64,000 nt of DNA from Pseudaminobacter salicylatoxidans (GTDB lineage: Bacteria > Pseudomonadota > Alphaproteobacteria > Rhizobiales > Rhizobiaceae). The first letter of the stretch is position 1, and each line of letters begins with the position of its first letter. A program made the position numbers and the translations under genes. Positions 37,928 through 47,264 of this stretch are shown piece by piece. The notes below the pieces were generated by a model, which did not search any database, had not been told where the DNA came from, and saw nothing but the letters and a program-made list of their open reading frames with translations. The stretch spans positions 1 through 64,000 of the forward strand of contig NZ_QGGG01000018.1 in assembly GCF_003148475.1 (NCBI RefSeq), read 5' to 3'.

Positions 37928-40128
37928 CAGCCCTCTGACGATTTCTTGCGACGCTTGAACTGCGCGATGCGCCTGGGCGCATGCGACTTCAGCGCGTCGC
38001 CCCGTCCGGACAGGCTAGGATTTGTCATGAAATATTCCTGAGCGTTGAACGGTTCTTCGCCCTCATATGGCACGATGCGCCGCGAGGTTCCATCTGCCAA
38101 TACTTCGAAACTTTGCTGGTTGTCCATAACGTTTCCAAGCATGATCTGGCCCAGAACCTGCTCATGCACGGTCGGATTGGTGATCGGCACCATGACCTCG
38201 ACCCGGCGATCGAGGTTGCGCGGCATCAGATCGGCGGAGCCGATATAGACCAGCGCATCGTCCGAAGGCAGGCCATGGCCATTGCCGAAGCAGTAGATGC
38301 GGCTGTGCTCGAGGAAGCGCCCGACAATCGACTTCACGCGGATGTTTTCCGAAAGGCCCGGCACTTGCGGGCGCAGGCAGCAGATGCCGCGAACCACAAG
38401 GTCGACCTCCACGCCGGCGCGGCTGGCATCATAAAGCGCGTCGATGATGATCGGATCGACCAGCGCGTTGAGCTTCATCCATATCTGCGCCGGCTTGCCT
38501 GCCGCAGCATATTCGATCTCTTCCGATATATGCTGGAGGATACGACTCCTGAGCGAGAAGGGCGACATCGCCAGCACCATTTCCTCGGTGGGCTCGGCAT
38601 ATCCGGTGATGAAGTTGAATATCTGCGCCACGTCGCGGGCGATCTGCGGATCGGTCGTGAAGAAGGACAGGTCGGTGTAGATGCGCGCCGTCAACGGATG
38701 ATAGTTGCCCGTGCCCAGATGCACATAGTTGCGCAGCCGGTTCTCTTCACGGCGCACCACGAGCGACATCTTGGAATGCGTCTTCAGCTCGATGAAGCCG
38801 AACACCACCTGCACGCCCGCCCGCTCCAGATCGCGCGCCCAGCGGATATTCGCCTCCTCGTCGAAGCGGGCCTTGAGCTCCACCAGCGCCGTCACCGACT
38901 TGCCCGCCTCGGCCGCGTCGATCAACGCGCGCACGATCGGGCTGTCATTGGAGGTGCGGTACAGCGTCTGCTTGATCGCGACCACCTCCGGGTCGGCCGC
39001 CGCCTGCCGCAGGAACTGCACCACCACGTCGAAGGATTCATACGGATGATGGACGATGAAGTCCTTTTCGCGGATGGCCGCGAAGCAGTCTCCGCCATGG
39101 TCGCGCACACGTTCGGGAAAACGCGGATTGAACGGCGGGAATTTCAGGTCGTCGCGCGGCAGCGAAACGATCTCGGAAATCTGGTTGAGCGCCAGGGGCC
39201 CCGTGAGCACGCTGATGCGGGAAGGCGGAACGCCCAGCTCGGTGGCGACAAATTCGCGCAATTCGTCCGGCATCCGGCTGTCGAATTCTATGCGGATCAC
39301 CTGGCCGCGCCGGCGCCGCTTCAGCGCCGTCTCGAACAACCGCACCAGATCTTCGGCTTCTTCCTCGACCTCGATATCGCTGTCGCGGATGATGCGGAAC
39401 GTGCCAGAGCCTTTCACCTCATAGCCGGGGAAGAGCTTCCCTATGAAAATATTGACCATCTCCTCCAGCGGGATGAAGCGCACCGAGGTCTTGCGGTCGG
39501 GCAGCCTGATGTAGCGCTTGAGCGCCACCGGCAGGCGCAGCAGCGCCGTCATTTCCTCGCCATCCCTGAGATGGCGAAGCTGCAAGGCAATCGAGAAGCC
39601 GAGATTCGGGATAAACGGGAACGGATGCGCCGGGTCTATCGACAGCGGCGTCAGCACGGGGAAGATCTGCTCCATGAAATGAGCTTCGAGCCAGGCTTTC
39701 TCGTCCTTGTTCAGCTTTTCGCCTGCAACGGTCTCGATGCCTTCCGCCCGCAACAGCGCCGCAAGCTCGGAGAGGCTTTTCTGCTGGTCTTCCTGGAGTC
39801 GTTCGACCTCCACCAGGATCTGCTCGAGTTGCTGCTCGGGCGTGCGTCCATCGGGACTGCGAATGGCGATGCCCTGACGCACCTGCCCTGCAAGTCCGGC
39901 CACCCGCACCATGAAGAACTCGTCGAGATTGGCGGCCGAAATAGAGAGGAACCGCACCCGCTCCAGCAGCGGGTGCCGCTGGTTCTGCGATTCTTCCAGA
40001 ACGCGCCTGTTGAACTGAAGCCAGGAGAATTCCCGGTTTACGAAACGATCCGGATTGCCCGAAGAAACCTCACCATCGGTGGTGTTCAAATTGGTGAATT
40101 CGGTCTGTACCGGCCTGAGTTCGTTCAT
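37927..40128 (-). CDS. ppk: Polyphosphate kinase 1
   Basis: Ppk1 polymerises the ATP gamma-phosphate into polyphosphate. The 733-residue protein has the N, head, C1 and C2 domains. The C1 motif [20 protein letters not shown] holds the His that becomes phosphorylated in E. coli Ppk, and [12 protein letters not shown] holds the second conserved His. Length is normal. It starts at 40128 with a short leader and is followed by overlapping ppx. The region between it and the divergent zf-CHCC gene (155 bp) should hold both promoters. Confidence 0.97.
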   Translation of the reverse strand: MNELRPVQTEFTNLNTTDGEVSSGNPDRFVNREFSWLQFNRRVLEESQNQRHPLLERVRFLSISAANLDEFFMVRVAGLAGQVRQGIAIRSPDGRTPEQQLEQILVEVERLQEDQQKSLSELAALLRAEGIETVAGEKLNKDEKAWLEAHFMEQIFPVLTPLSIDPAHPFPFIPNLGFSIALQLRHLRDGEEMTALLRLPVALKRYIRLPDRKTSVRFIPLEEMVNIFIGKLFPGYEVKGSGTFRIIRDSDIEVEEEAEDLVRLFETALKRRRRGQVIRIEFDSRMPDELREFVATELGVPPSRISVLTGPLALNQISEIVSLPRDDLKFPPFNPRFPERVRDHGGDCFAAIREKDFIVHHPYESFDVVVQFLRQAAADPEVVAIKQTLYRTSNDSPIVRALIDAAEAGKSVTALVELKARFDEEANIRWARDLERAGVQVVFGFIELKTHSKMSLVVRREENRLRNYVHLGTGNYHPLTARIYTDLSFFTTDPQIARDVAQIFNFITGYAEPTEEMVLAMSPFSLRSRILQHISEEIEYAAAGKPAQIWMKLNALVDPIIIDALYDASRAGVEVDLVVRGICCLRPQVPGLSENIRVKSIVGRFLEHSRIYCFGNGHGLPSDDALVYIGSADLMPRNLDRRVEVMVPITNPTVHEQVLGQIMLGNVMDNQQSFEVLADGTSRRIVPYEGEEPFNAQEYFMTNPSLSGRGDALKSHAPRRIAQFKRRKKSSEG

Positions 40129-40283
40129 TTCCCTCTATCCTTGTGCGACGCTTTTGCCGCTTATTCGGCTCAGCTTACCTCCTGACACGGTTTTGCGACA
40201 GTTTGATTTCACATGGCTTGCAAAGCGATTGGCGATGTTCCAAACGCTTGCTAGAAGCGACATGCAATCGACAGGAGAGTGTC

Positions 40284-40529
40284 ATGGCCGGCGGTTCCAT
40301 CCCTCATTTCCAGAATGACGCGGGTCACGCAGTCATCGAAATCGGCGTGAAGGAGTTCATGTGCGTGGGCGCAACCCCGCCCTACGACCATCCGCATGTC
40401 TTCCTCGACATGGGCGCCGATTCCGAGAAGGTCTGCCCCTATTGCTCGACCCTCTACCGTTTCAACGGTGCGCTCAAGGCCAGCGAGACGCGTCCCGAAG
40501 GCGCCCTCTACGTGATCCAGGCCGCCTGA
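40284..40529 (+). CDS. zf-CHCC zinc-finger protein, NDUFS6-like complex I accessory subunit
   Basis: This 81-residue protein has the zinc-ligand set of the zf-CHCC family: Cys in KEFMCVG, His in DHPHVFLDMG and CPYC followed by STLYRF. The mitochondrial homologue NDUFS6 is an accessory subunit of NADH dehydrogenase needed for late assembly; alphaproteobacterial versions are thought to act likewise. I chose the ATG at 40284 because AGGAGAG is 4-10 bp upstream. It stands apart from any nuo gene here. Confidence 0.88.
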   Translation: MAGGSIPHFQNDAGHAVIEIGVKEFMCVGATPPYDHPHVFLDMGADSEKVCPYCSTLYRFNGALKASETRPEGALYVIQAA

Positions 40530-40554
40530 TCCGCGATACACCACGGCAGATGCC

Positions 40555-41769
40555 ATGGACGTTTCACGCTCCAGGCGAATAATCATTGCCGGCGCTGGCA
40601 TCGCCGGTTTGTGCGCCGCGCTCGCCTTTGCCCGCCGGGGATTTTCGGTGGACATATTCGAGCGCTCCGAAACGCTTGAAGAGGTCGGCGCCGGCCTCCA
40701 GCTTTCCCCCAACGCCACCCGCATCCTCGACAGCCTCGGTGTGCTCGAAGCCCTGCGCCCGATGGCCGTTGCGCCGCAGGGCGTGGTGCTGCGCGACGCT
40801 CGCACGCTGGCCGAACTGGGGCGCGTCCCGCTGGGTGCAGCCGCCGAGCAACGCTGGCGCGCGCCCTATCTTGTTGTTCATCGCGCGGACCTGCAGAAGG
40901 CGCTGCTGGAAACCGCAGCGGCGGTGCCCGCCATCCACCTCACGACCGCTTCCACCGTCACCGGCTTCCAGCCCGACGATCACGGCATCACTGCAACCGT
41001 CGAGCGGTCCGGGCGTACCGAACAGGAAAGCGGCCTGCTTCTGATCGGAGCGGACGGCGTGTGGTCGGCCCTGCGCGGCAAGCTGCAGGCCGGTCCTCAC
41101 AGCCGCTTTGCAGGCGAGCTGGCCTGGCGGACAGTCGTAACCGCCGACAGCGACATAGGACGCGCCTTCGCGGCCGCCGGCGCCCGCGACGTGGTCACCG
41201 CGTTCCTGCATTCCGGCTTCCATCTGATCTCCTATCCGGTGCGCAGCGGCGCGGCCTTCAACCTCGTCGCCTTCACGCCCGGGCAGCGTATTGCAGAAAG
41301 CTGGTCAGGAACCACCGACACCGCCCCGCTGGAAAGCGCCATGCGGCGCACGTCTGCGCTGCTGGCGCGGCTGGCCCGCGACGCGGGACCGTGGACCGCG
41401 TGGCCGATCCATACCGTGCGGCCCGAAGCCCGATGGACCACGCACGGCGTTGCGCTGATCGGAGACGCCGCCCACGCCATGACGCCCTTCGCCGCACAGG
41501 GAGCGGCGATGGCCGTCGAGGATGCCGAAACGCTTGCAGCCAGCGTGGCTGCCGCAGCCGGCAACCTGCAGGCCGCGCTCGCCGCTTGGGAGCGCATGCG
41601 CCGGCCACGCATTGCGGCCGTTGCGCGGCGTGGCGCCTTCAATCATTTCGCCTGGCAGGCATGGGGACCGGTCGCACTGGCGCGCAATATGGTGCTGAAG
41701 ACCCGACCGCCGGAAAGGCTCGCAGCCGACATGGACTGGTTGTATGGCTGGGACGCAGAAAGGGGGTAA
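40555..41769 (+). CDS. FAD-dependent monooxygenase (salicylate hydroxylase/UbiH-like)
   Basis: The 404-residue group A flavoprotein monooxygenase has an N-terminal Rossmann motif IIIAGAGIAGLCAALAFARRG, the HRADLQKALLE segment of the NAD(P)H/FAD region and the FAD-ribityl motif ALIGDAAHAMTPFAAQGA. It would hydroxylate an aromatic ring using NAD(P)H and O2; the substrate is not readable. Its start is 25 bp after the zf-CHCC gene, so cotranscription is likely. No other aromatic catabolism gene is adjacent. UbiH/Coq6-like roles are less likely given stronger resemblance to salicylate hydroxylases. Confidence 0.87.
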   Translation: MDVSRSRRIIIAGAGIAGLCAALAFARRGFSVDIFERSETLEEVGAGLQLSPNATRILDSLGVLEALRPMAVAPQGVVLRDARTLAELGRVPLGAAAEQRWRAPYLVVHRADLQKALLETAAAVPAIHLTTASTVTGFQPDDHGITATVERSGRTEQESGLLLIGADGVWSALRGKLQAGPHSRFAGELAWRTVVTADSDIGRAFAAAGARDVVTAFLHSGFHLISYPVRSGAAFNLVAFTPGQRIAESWSGTTDTAPLESAMRRTSALLARLARDAGPWTAWPIHTVRPEARWTTHGVALIGDAAHAMTPFAAQGAAMAVEDAETLAASVAAAAGNLQAALAAWERMRRPRIAAVARRGAFNHFAWQAWGPVALARNMVLKTRPPERLAADMDWLYGWDAERG

Positions 41770-41881
41770 AACCCACCTGCGCCAAACCCTGTCTGTCCGC
41801 TGATGGCAGGAACGTGCGAGAAGACCCTGTTTCGGCGCAACCGTTGTGCTATGCAAGCTCCAGCAACGGAAAGCGAAATCC

Positions 41882-42541
41882 ATGTCTCTGACCCTGCATT
41901 TCCATCCCCTTGCCTCTTACTGCCACAAGACGCTGATTGCCTTCTACGAGAACGCTATCCCCTTCGCCGGCAACGTCGTTGATCTCGGCGATCCGGCTTC
42001 GGGCGACGCGTTCAGAAAGCTTTGGCCGGTCGGCAAGATGCCGGTGTTGCGTGATGAGGCGCGCGACCGCACGGTGCCGGAATCGACCATCATCATCGAA
42101 TATCTTGCACGCTACTATCCAGGTCCGGTCGAACTGGTGCCGTCCGACCCGGAGCTAGCCTGGAAAACCCGTCTCGCCGACCGCTTCTACGACCTCTATG
42201 TCCACGAACCGATGCAGAGGATTGTCGGTGACCGCTTGCGCCCGGCCGGACGACACGACACGTTCGGCGTCGAGCAGGCCCGCGCCTCCCTCAGAACCGC
42301 ATATGACGTGATCGAAACCGACATGGCCGAGCGCATATGGGCGACAGGCGAATCCTACACACTGGCCGATTGTGCCGCGTCCCCCGCGCTCTTCTATGCC
42401 AATGAGGTGTTGCCCTTCACCGACACTCACAAAAATGTCGCGGCCTATTTCAAGCGTCTCAAGCAGCGGCCGTCCTATGCCCGCGTGCTCGCAGAAGCGG
42501 AACCCTATATGCATATGTTCCCACGGCAGAATCTCGCCTGA
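41882..42541 (+). CDS. Glutathione S-transferase family protein
   Basis: The 219-residue protein has an N-terminal thioredoxin-fold domain starting LTLHFHPLASYCHKTL, where the Ser/Tyr/Cys cluster is near the glutathione-activating position, and contains GKMPVLRDE with the cis-Pro loop. A helical C-terminal domain follows. It would conjugate or reduce substrates with glutathione. I chose the ATG at 41882, with GGAAAG about 9 bp upstream. It lies 112 bp after the monooxygenase, and a joint role in aromatic detoxification is possible but not shown. Confidence 0.88.
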   Translation: MSLTLHFHPLASYCHKTLIAFYENAIPFAGNVVDLGDPASGDAFRKLWPVGKMPVLRDEARDRTVPESTIIIEYLARYYPGPVELVPSDPELAWKTRLADRFYDLYVHEPMQRIVGDRLRPAGRHDTFGVEQARASLRTAYDVIETDMAERIWATGESYTLADCAASPALFYANEVLPFTDTHKNVAAYFKRLKQRPSYARVLAEAEPYMHMFPRQNLA

Positions 42542-42717
42542 CCGGACCAAAAAGCTTTCGGAGCCTCTTTCTGACGCCCCATGGGGCAATCGCCATTGCG
42601 GAAAATGCCTGGGCCATGGGGAAAATCCGTTGCGGGGCTGGACGGCCGGCGCAAAATTTCCGATCCCTCCCTTACGGAAACTCAGGCGGAGGGACAGCTT
42701 CCGCCGCTGATGCAGGC

Positions 42718-43239
42718 ATGGATGACGTGACGCAACGCGTATTCGGTATCACCGGCTGGAAGAATTCAGGCAAGACCACCCTTACCGAGCGGCTTGTCGC
42801 CACGCTCACCGCGCGCGGCTGGCACGTCTCGACGGTCAAGCACGCCCACCATGCTTTCGACATCGATACGGAAGGGACCGACAGCTTTCGCCACCGCCAG
42901 GCGGGAGCCGGCGAAGTCGCGATCGTTTCGGGCAAGCGCTGGGCGCTGATGCACGAATTGCGTGGCAGCGACGAGCCAGGCCTGCCGGAAATCCTAACAC
43001 GCCTCTCACCCTGCGACATCGTCCTGGTGGAAGGCTATAAGCGCGAGGGGCACCTCAAGATCGAGGCAAGGCGGCGCGAAGCCAGAAGCAACGAGCCGCT
43101 GTCCGCGTCAGACCCCAACATCGTCGCCGTCGCCGCCGATCACCCGGTTCACGAGGAGACGATCCCCGTCTTCGACCTCGACGATATAGAGGCAATAGCC
43201 GACTTCGTCGAAAAGACCACAAACCTGCGCAAACCCTGA
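42718..43239 (+). CDS. mobB: Molybdopterin-guanine dinucleotide biosynthesis adaptor protein
   Basis: MobB is a GTP-binding helper of MobA in attaching GMP to molybdopterin. The 173-residue P-loop protein has GWKNSGKT at about 13-20 and the downstream segments VKHAHHAFDIDTEGTDSFRH and DIVLVEGYKREGHLKIE. The ATG at 42718 fits the domain start, but its SD is poor; a GGAGGGA lies too far upstream (about 23 bp). No mobA, moeA or moaA is nearby in this window, so the gene is isolated from its partners here. Confidence 0.9.
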   Translation: MDDVTQRVFGITGWKNSGKTTLTERLVATLTARGWHVSTVKHAHHAFDIDTEGTDSFRHRQAGAGEVAIVSGKRWALMHELRGSDEPGLPEILTRLSPCDIVLVEGYKREGHLKIEARRREARSNEPLSASDPNIVAVAADHPVHEETIPVFDLDDIEAIADFVEKTTNLRKP

Positions 43240-43328
43240 CGTTACGTCAGACGGCGGCAGAACAGCAGGCCCGCTGGAAAGCTTAGGCCAAGACATGTAT
43301 ATGGCGCCCCAAGGTCGGTATGCCGGCA

Positions 43329-43344
43329 TGGTTTTGCAGTTGCT
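43329..43344 (+). promoter_or_regulatory. Possible sigma-54 promoter of the amino-acid ABC transporter
   Basis: TGGTTTTGCAGTTGCT has GG and GC separated by 10 bp, with the TTGCT end matching the -12 element of RpoN promoters (consensus TGGCAC-N5-TTGCW). The CAC of the -24 element is missing. It lies about 100 bp before the first gene of the operon. Nitrogen-controlled amino-acid uptake would be a sensible role. Confidence 0.35.
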
Positions 43345-43447
43345 TTTCTGCCTTAAAGAGTGGGAGTATCCGCGACAGCGGGAAGCCTGATCAGGCGCCC
43401 CATAACGCCGCAATCAAACAGCGGCGGGCAACAAAGAGAGGAACATC

Positions 43448-44224
43448 ATGCGCTTTGCACTGCGTATCGCCCTTGCGGCATCGGCAATAGCCTTGGCGGT
43501 GGGATCGTCCCAGGCTCAGGAAAAGACATTGAAGATAGGTACGGAGGGGGCCTATCCGCCGTTCAACAATCTGACTTCCGACGGCAAGTTGGAAGGCTTT
43601 GACATAGACATCGCACAGGCTCTCTGTGACGAGATGAAGGTGAAGTGCGAATTCGTCACCCAGGATTGGGACGGCATCATCCCTGCCCTGCAGGCCGGCA
43701 AGTTCGACGCCATCGTGGCATCCATGTCGATCACGCCCGAGCGGCTGAAGCAGGTCGATTTCTCCAACAAATACTACAACACCCCACCGGCAATCGCCGC
43801 GCCAAAGGACACCGACATCAAGGGCGTGACCAAGGAAGATCTCGCCGGCAAAACCATCGGCGTGCAGGGTTCGACCACCCATTTCAACTATTCGGAACAG
43901 ACTTATACCGATAGCACCGTCAAACCCTATCCGAGCGCCCAAGAATATCAGCTCGACCTCGCCAACGGTCGTCTTGATGCAGTCAACGACGACGTCGTCG
44001 TGCTGCAGCAGTGGCTGGACACGCCGGAAGGCGCCTGCTGCAAGCTGGTCGGCACCATCACGCCGGTTGAGTCGATCCACGGGCCTGGCGCCGGCATTGC
44101 CGTGCGCAAGGGAGACGACGAGCTGCGCGAAAAGCTCAACGCGGCCATCGCGGCCATCCGTGCGAACGGGAAGTACCAGGAAATCAACGACAAATACTTC
44201 AAGTTCGACGTGTACGGCAGCTGA
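43448..44224 (+). CDS. Polar amino-acid ABC transporter substrate-binding protein
   Basis: The 258-residue periplasmic protein has a signal peptide cleaved after SSQAQ (about residue 24) and the family 3 solute-binding fold: KIGTEGAYPPFNN, GFDIDIAQALCDEM, DWDGIIPALQAGKFDAIV and ITPERLKQVDFS. It resembles lysine/arginine/ornithine/histidine-binding proteins; the acidic Asp in the 'GFDIDI' segment typically contacts the ligand amino group. AGGA lies upstream of the ATG. It is the first gene of an operon with two permeases; no ATP-binding subunit follows. Confidence 0.92.
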   Translation: MRFALRIALAASAIALAVGSSQAQEKTLKIGTEGAYPPFNNLTSDGKLEGFDIDIAQALCDEMKVKCEFVTQDWDGIIPALQAGKFDAIVASMSITPERLKQVDFSNKYYNTPPAIAAPKDTDIKGVTKEDLAGKTIGVQGSTTHFNYSEQTYTDSTVKPYPSAQEYQLDLANGRLDAVNDDVVVLQQWLDTPEGACCKLVGTITPVESIHGPGAGIAVRKGDDELREKLNAAIAAIRANGKYQEINDKYFKFDVYGS

Positions 44225-44321
44225 TGCCGCGATGACATTCTGATCCGGCAAACGGCGGGATACGGTCCCGCCGTTCGCTTGCCGGCACGGCAACGAACTT
44301 CCGACAAGAGAAGGCATTCTT

Positions 44322-45038
44322 ATGGAGAGCAGCATCTGGACACTTCTCAGCTGGGGGCCTGAGGGGTGGAGCCGCAGTATTGCGAGCGGCGTGCTCGTTA
44401 CCATTTCGCTGGCCCTCGCCACCCTGCCCCTTGGGCTGTTCGTCGGTTTTCTCGTGGCCCTGGCCAAGCAGTCATCGGAACCCACACTGCGCATGGCCGG
44501 CAATATCTACACCACGATTTTTCGCGGTCTTCCCGAGCTTCTGACGCTGTTTCTCGTCTTTTACGGTGCCCAGCTTGGCATCCAGCAGATCGTGCGGATC
44601 GTCAGCCCCGGCACGACCGTGGAAATCAACAGCTTCGTCGCCGGCATGGTGGCGCTGGGCGTGGTGTTTTCCTCCTATGCCAGCGAAGTGTTCCTGTCGG
44701 CCTTCCGTGCCATTCCCCTCGGGCAATATGAGGGCGGCTATTCCATCGGCCTGTCTAAGCGACAGACCATGCGCTTGGTGGTGCTGCCGCAGCTTATCCG
44801 CATTGCCCTGCCCGGCCTCTCCAATCTCTGGCTGGCCCTGCTGAAAGACACTGCACTCGTTTCGGTCATCGGCCTCTCCGACATCCTGCGCCAGGCCACA
44901 ATCGCCGCGCGCGTGACCAAGGAAAGCTTCCTGTTCTTCGGCGTGGCGTGTCTGGCCTATCTGGTCCTGGCCATCCTCTCCTCCTTCGGGATCGACGCAA
45001 TCGAACGCGCCGTCGGCAAGAAGGAGATGCAGCGATGA
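44322..45038 (+). CDS. Amino-acid ABC transporter permease (HisQ/ArtQ type)
   Basis: The 238-residue permease has five predicted membrane segments and the HisM-family core: IFRGLPELLTLFLVFY and an EAA-type coupling loop at SIGLSKRQTMRLVVLPQ, the contact site for an ATPase. The next permease begins inside its stop codon (ATGA), so both are made together as a likely heterodimer. Confidence 0.92.
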   Translation: MESSIWTLLSWGPEGWSRSIASGVLVTISLALATLPLGLFVGFLVALAKQSSEPTLRMAGNIYTTIFRGLPELLTLFLVFYGAQLGIQQIVRIVSPGTTVEINSFVAGMVALGVVFSSYASEVFLSAFRAIPLGQYEGGYSIGLSKRQTMRLVVLPQLIRIALPGLSNLWLALLKDTALVSVIGLSDILRQATIAARVTKESFLFFGVACLAYLVLAILSSFGIDAIERAVGKKEMQR

Positions 45039-45865
45039 GCGGTGCCGTGCAACATTCCGAGATCATCGACCGCCCGCCGCCGCCTGTCCGTCGCTGGACG
45101 CGCGAACGCGTCGTCGGAAACGCGCTGCTGGCTATCTGGATCCTGTTCGGACTGGGGCTTGCGCTTTTCCTGCTGCGCGCCTGGGATCCCGAGCTGATGG
45201 CGAAATACGCCCCGCTCTATATGAGCGGTGTCGGCGTTACGCTCTCGCTCGTCGGCATTTCCGTCGTCATCGGTGCAGCGCTTTCGATCCCGATCGCATA
45301 TGCGCGCATGTCATCGAACCGGGTGCTGAATGCCATTTCCTATGCCTATGTCTATTTCTTCCGCGGCACCCCGCTTCTGGCACAGGCATTCCTGATCTAT
45401 TACGGCTTCGGCTCGTTCCGGCCGCAACTGGAAGCCATCGGCCTGTGGAGCTTTTTCCGTGAGGCCTGGTACTGCGCCGTCCTCGCCTTTTCGCTCAACA
45501 CCGCCGCCTATCAGGCTGAAATCCTGCGTGGCGCGATCGAAAGCGTGCCGAGAGGCCAGTGGGACGGAGCCGCCTCGCTCGGCCTGTCGAAGCTCCAGAC
45601 CATGCGCAAGATCGTCCTGCCGCAAGCTCTGATCGTGGCGCTTCGGCCTTACGGCAACGAAATCATCCTGATGATCAAAGGCTCGGCGATCGTGGCCATC
45701 ATCACCGTCTACGACCTGATGGGCGAGACGCGCCGCGCCTACTCGCGTACCTTCGACTTCCAGACCTATCTGTGGGCCGCGCTTATTTATCTGTCGATCG
45801 TCGAAGCGCTGCGCAACGCAATCGAATGGATCGAAAGGCGCATCACGCAGCATCTGAAGCGGTAA
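45035..45865 (+). CDS. Amino-acid ABC transporter permease (HisM/ArtM type)
   Basis: The 276-residue permease is a second copy of the five-segment fold with FFRGTPLLAQAFLIYYGF and the coupling loop SLGLSKLQTMRKIVLPQ. It has a longer cytoplasmic N-terminus than its partner. I chose the ATG at 45035, overlapping the previous stop (ATGA), with AAGGAG 10-15 bp upstream. The expected HisP-like ATPase gene does not follow: the next gene, 129 bp on, is a dehydrogenase. Confidence 0.92.
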   Translation: MSGAVQHSEIIDRPPPPVRRWTRERVVGNALLAIWILFGLGLALFLLRAWDPELMAKYAPLYMSGVGVTLSLVGISVVIGAALSIPIAYARMSSNRVLNAISYAYVYFFRGTPLLAQAFLIYYGFGSFRPQLEAIGLWSFFREAWYCAVLAFSLNTAAYQAEILRGAIESVPRGQWDGAASLGLSKLQTMRKIVLPQALIVALRPYGNEIILMIKGSAIVAIITVYDLMGETRRAYSRTFDFQTYLWAALIYLSIVEALRNAIEWIERRITQHLKR

Positions 45866-45994
45866 ACCGGCGGCACCGGAGCGCGATCAGCGGGCGGCGG
45901 CAAAGCCCTCCGCACGCACGCTCCCTTGACGAATCCGCTCCATGCCATAGACCTGAACACACGACACAATCGGTCGGGCATGAGAGGGTAAAGA

Positions 45995-46864
45995 ATGGCA
46001 TCGGTGGCATTTCTGGGACTTGGCGTAATGGGCTATCCGATGGCCGCGCACCTTAAGAACAAGGGCGGCCATGAGGTGACGGTCTACAACCGCACCGCCG
46101 CCAAGGCCGCCAAATGGGTCGCCGAGCATGGCGGCGACATGGCCGCGACACCTCGCAAAGCCGCTGAAGGCAAGGACTTCGTCTTCGCCTGCGTGGGCAA
46201 TGACGACGATTTGCGCAGCATCGCCACGGGACCGGACGGTGCCTTCCAGTCGATGAAGAGGGGTGCCATCTTCATCGACAACACCACGGCTTCCGCCGAG
46301 GTCGCGCGGGAGCTCTCGCAAGCCGCGCGCGGGGGCGGATTTTCCTTCCTCGACGCACCCGTCTCGGGCGGCCAGGCGGGTGCCGAGAACGGCGTGCTGA
46401 CGGTGATGGTGGGTGGCGAGCAGGATGCATTCGACCGCGCCCGGCCGGTGATCGACGCCTATGCCCGCATGGTCGGGCTGATGGGGCCGGCAGGTTCTGG
46501 CCAGCTCACCAAGATGATCAACCAGATCTGCATTGCCGGGCTTGTGCAAGGGCTGGCCGAGGGGCTCAATTTCGGCAAGCGCGCCGGGCTCGACATCGAA
46601 AAGGTCGTGGACGTGATCTCCAAGGGCGCCGCCGGCTCCTGGCAGATGGAGAACCGGCACAAGACGATGAATGACGGCAAATATGATTTCGGCTTTGCCG
46701 TGGACTGGATGCGAAAGGACCTGAAGATCTGCCTCGAAGAAGCCGACCGGAACGGGGCGGCATTGCCCGTCACCGCGCTGGTCGACCAGTTCTACAAGGA
46801 CGTGCAAGGCATGGGTGGCAACCGCTGGGACACCAGCTCGCTGATGGCGCGGCTCCAGAAGTAG
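45995..46864 (+). CDS. NAD(P)-dependent beta-hydroxyacid dehydrogenase (3-hydroxyisobutyrate dehydrogenase-like)
   Basis: The 289-residue protein has an N-terminal Rossmann domain VAFLGLGVMGYPMAAHL, the substrate motif DAPVSGGQAGAENGVL, the catalytic Lys in GQLTKMINQICIAG and a cofactor-side KDLKICLEEA helix. It would oxidise 3-hydroxyisobutyrate, tartronate semialdehyde or a related 2-substituted 3-hydroxyacid. GAGAGGG precedes the ATG. It lies 129 bp after the ABC permeases in the same direction; a metabolic link with the imported amino acid is possible. Confidence 0.9.
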   Translation: MASVAFLGLGVMGYPMAAHLKNKGGHEVTVYNRTAAKAAKWVAEHGGDMAATPRKAAEGKDFVFACVGNDDDLRSIATGPDGAFQSMKRGAIFIDNTTASAEVARELSQAARGGGFSFLDAPVSGGQAGAENGVLTVMVGGEQDAFDRARPVIDAYARMVGLMGPAGSGQLTKMINQICIAGLVQGLAEGLNFGKRAGLDIEKVVDVISKGAAGSWQMENRHKTMNDGKYDFGFAVDWMRKDLKICLEEADRNGAALPVTALVDQFYKDVQGMGGNRWDTSSLMARLQK

Positions 46865-46910
46865 CTTGCCCATCCCTGTCACGCGAACCGGCCAGTACGG
46901 GAGCATGACG

Positions 46911-47168
46911 ATGAACAAAGTGACCTACCAGATCGTCGAACACGATGGCGGTTGGGCCTACAAGGTCGGAGACGTTTTTTCCGAGACGTTCCGCACCCGA
47001 GAGGCCGCCTTTGATGCTGCGAAGGCGGCCGCATCCGAGCAGCAGCTCGCCGGCCGCACCGAAGGCATTTCCTATCAGGATGCGGAGGGCCACTGGCATG
47101 ACGAAGTCGTCCAAGGCAGCGACCGTCCCGAGGCCGATGTGGAAGCCGGCAAGAACGACCAGCGCTGA
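46911..47168 (+). CDS. DUF2188 domain-containing small protein
   Basis: The 85-residue soluble protein has the DUF2188 pattern: VTYQIVEHDGGWAYKVGDVF, then TFRTREAAFDAAKAAA and YQDAEGHWHDEVV. The function is unknown. I chose the ATG at 46911, which is 7 bp after GGGAG; the ATG at 46905 is too close to that SD. It follows the dehydrogenase by 46 bp, probably in the same transcript. Confidence 0.85.
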   Translation: MNKVTYQIVEHDGGWAYKVGDVFSETFRTREAAFDAAKAAASEQQLAGRTEGISYQDAEGHWHDEVVQGSDRPEADVEAGKNDQR

Positions 47169-47264
47169 ATCCTGCGGCGCTGATCAGGTCGCACATTCAT
47201 CGAGGCGGCCTGCACACGGGACACACCGCGCAGCGGGTGCTGGCAAAGCCGTTTTCCGTCCAGA

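Noticed and set aside
37981..40185. A 734-codon open frame antisense to ppk, and similar long antisense frames at 14182-15750, 18066-19793, 21900-23492 and 27892-29184
   Set aside because: They are mirror images of real genes in GC-rich codon usage, with His/Arg/Gln/Ala-rich translations, no domains and no SD sites.
42571..42620. Short palindromes around GCCCCATGGGGC before mobB, considered as an RNA element
   Set aside because: The stem is short with no loop and no covarying context; it does not resemble a Moco riboswitch or any known RNA.
47169..47264. Looked for a tRNA-Pro gene after merR, as occurs in some rhizobia
   Set aside because: No cloverleaf, T-loop GTTCRA sequence or CCA-proximal stem is visible.
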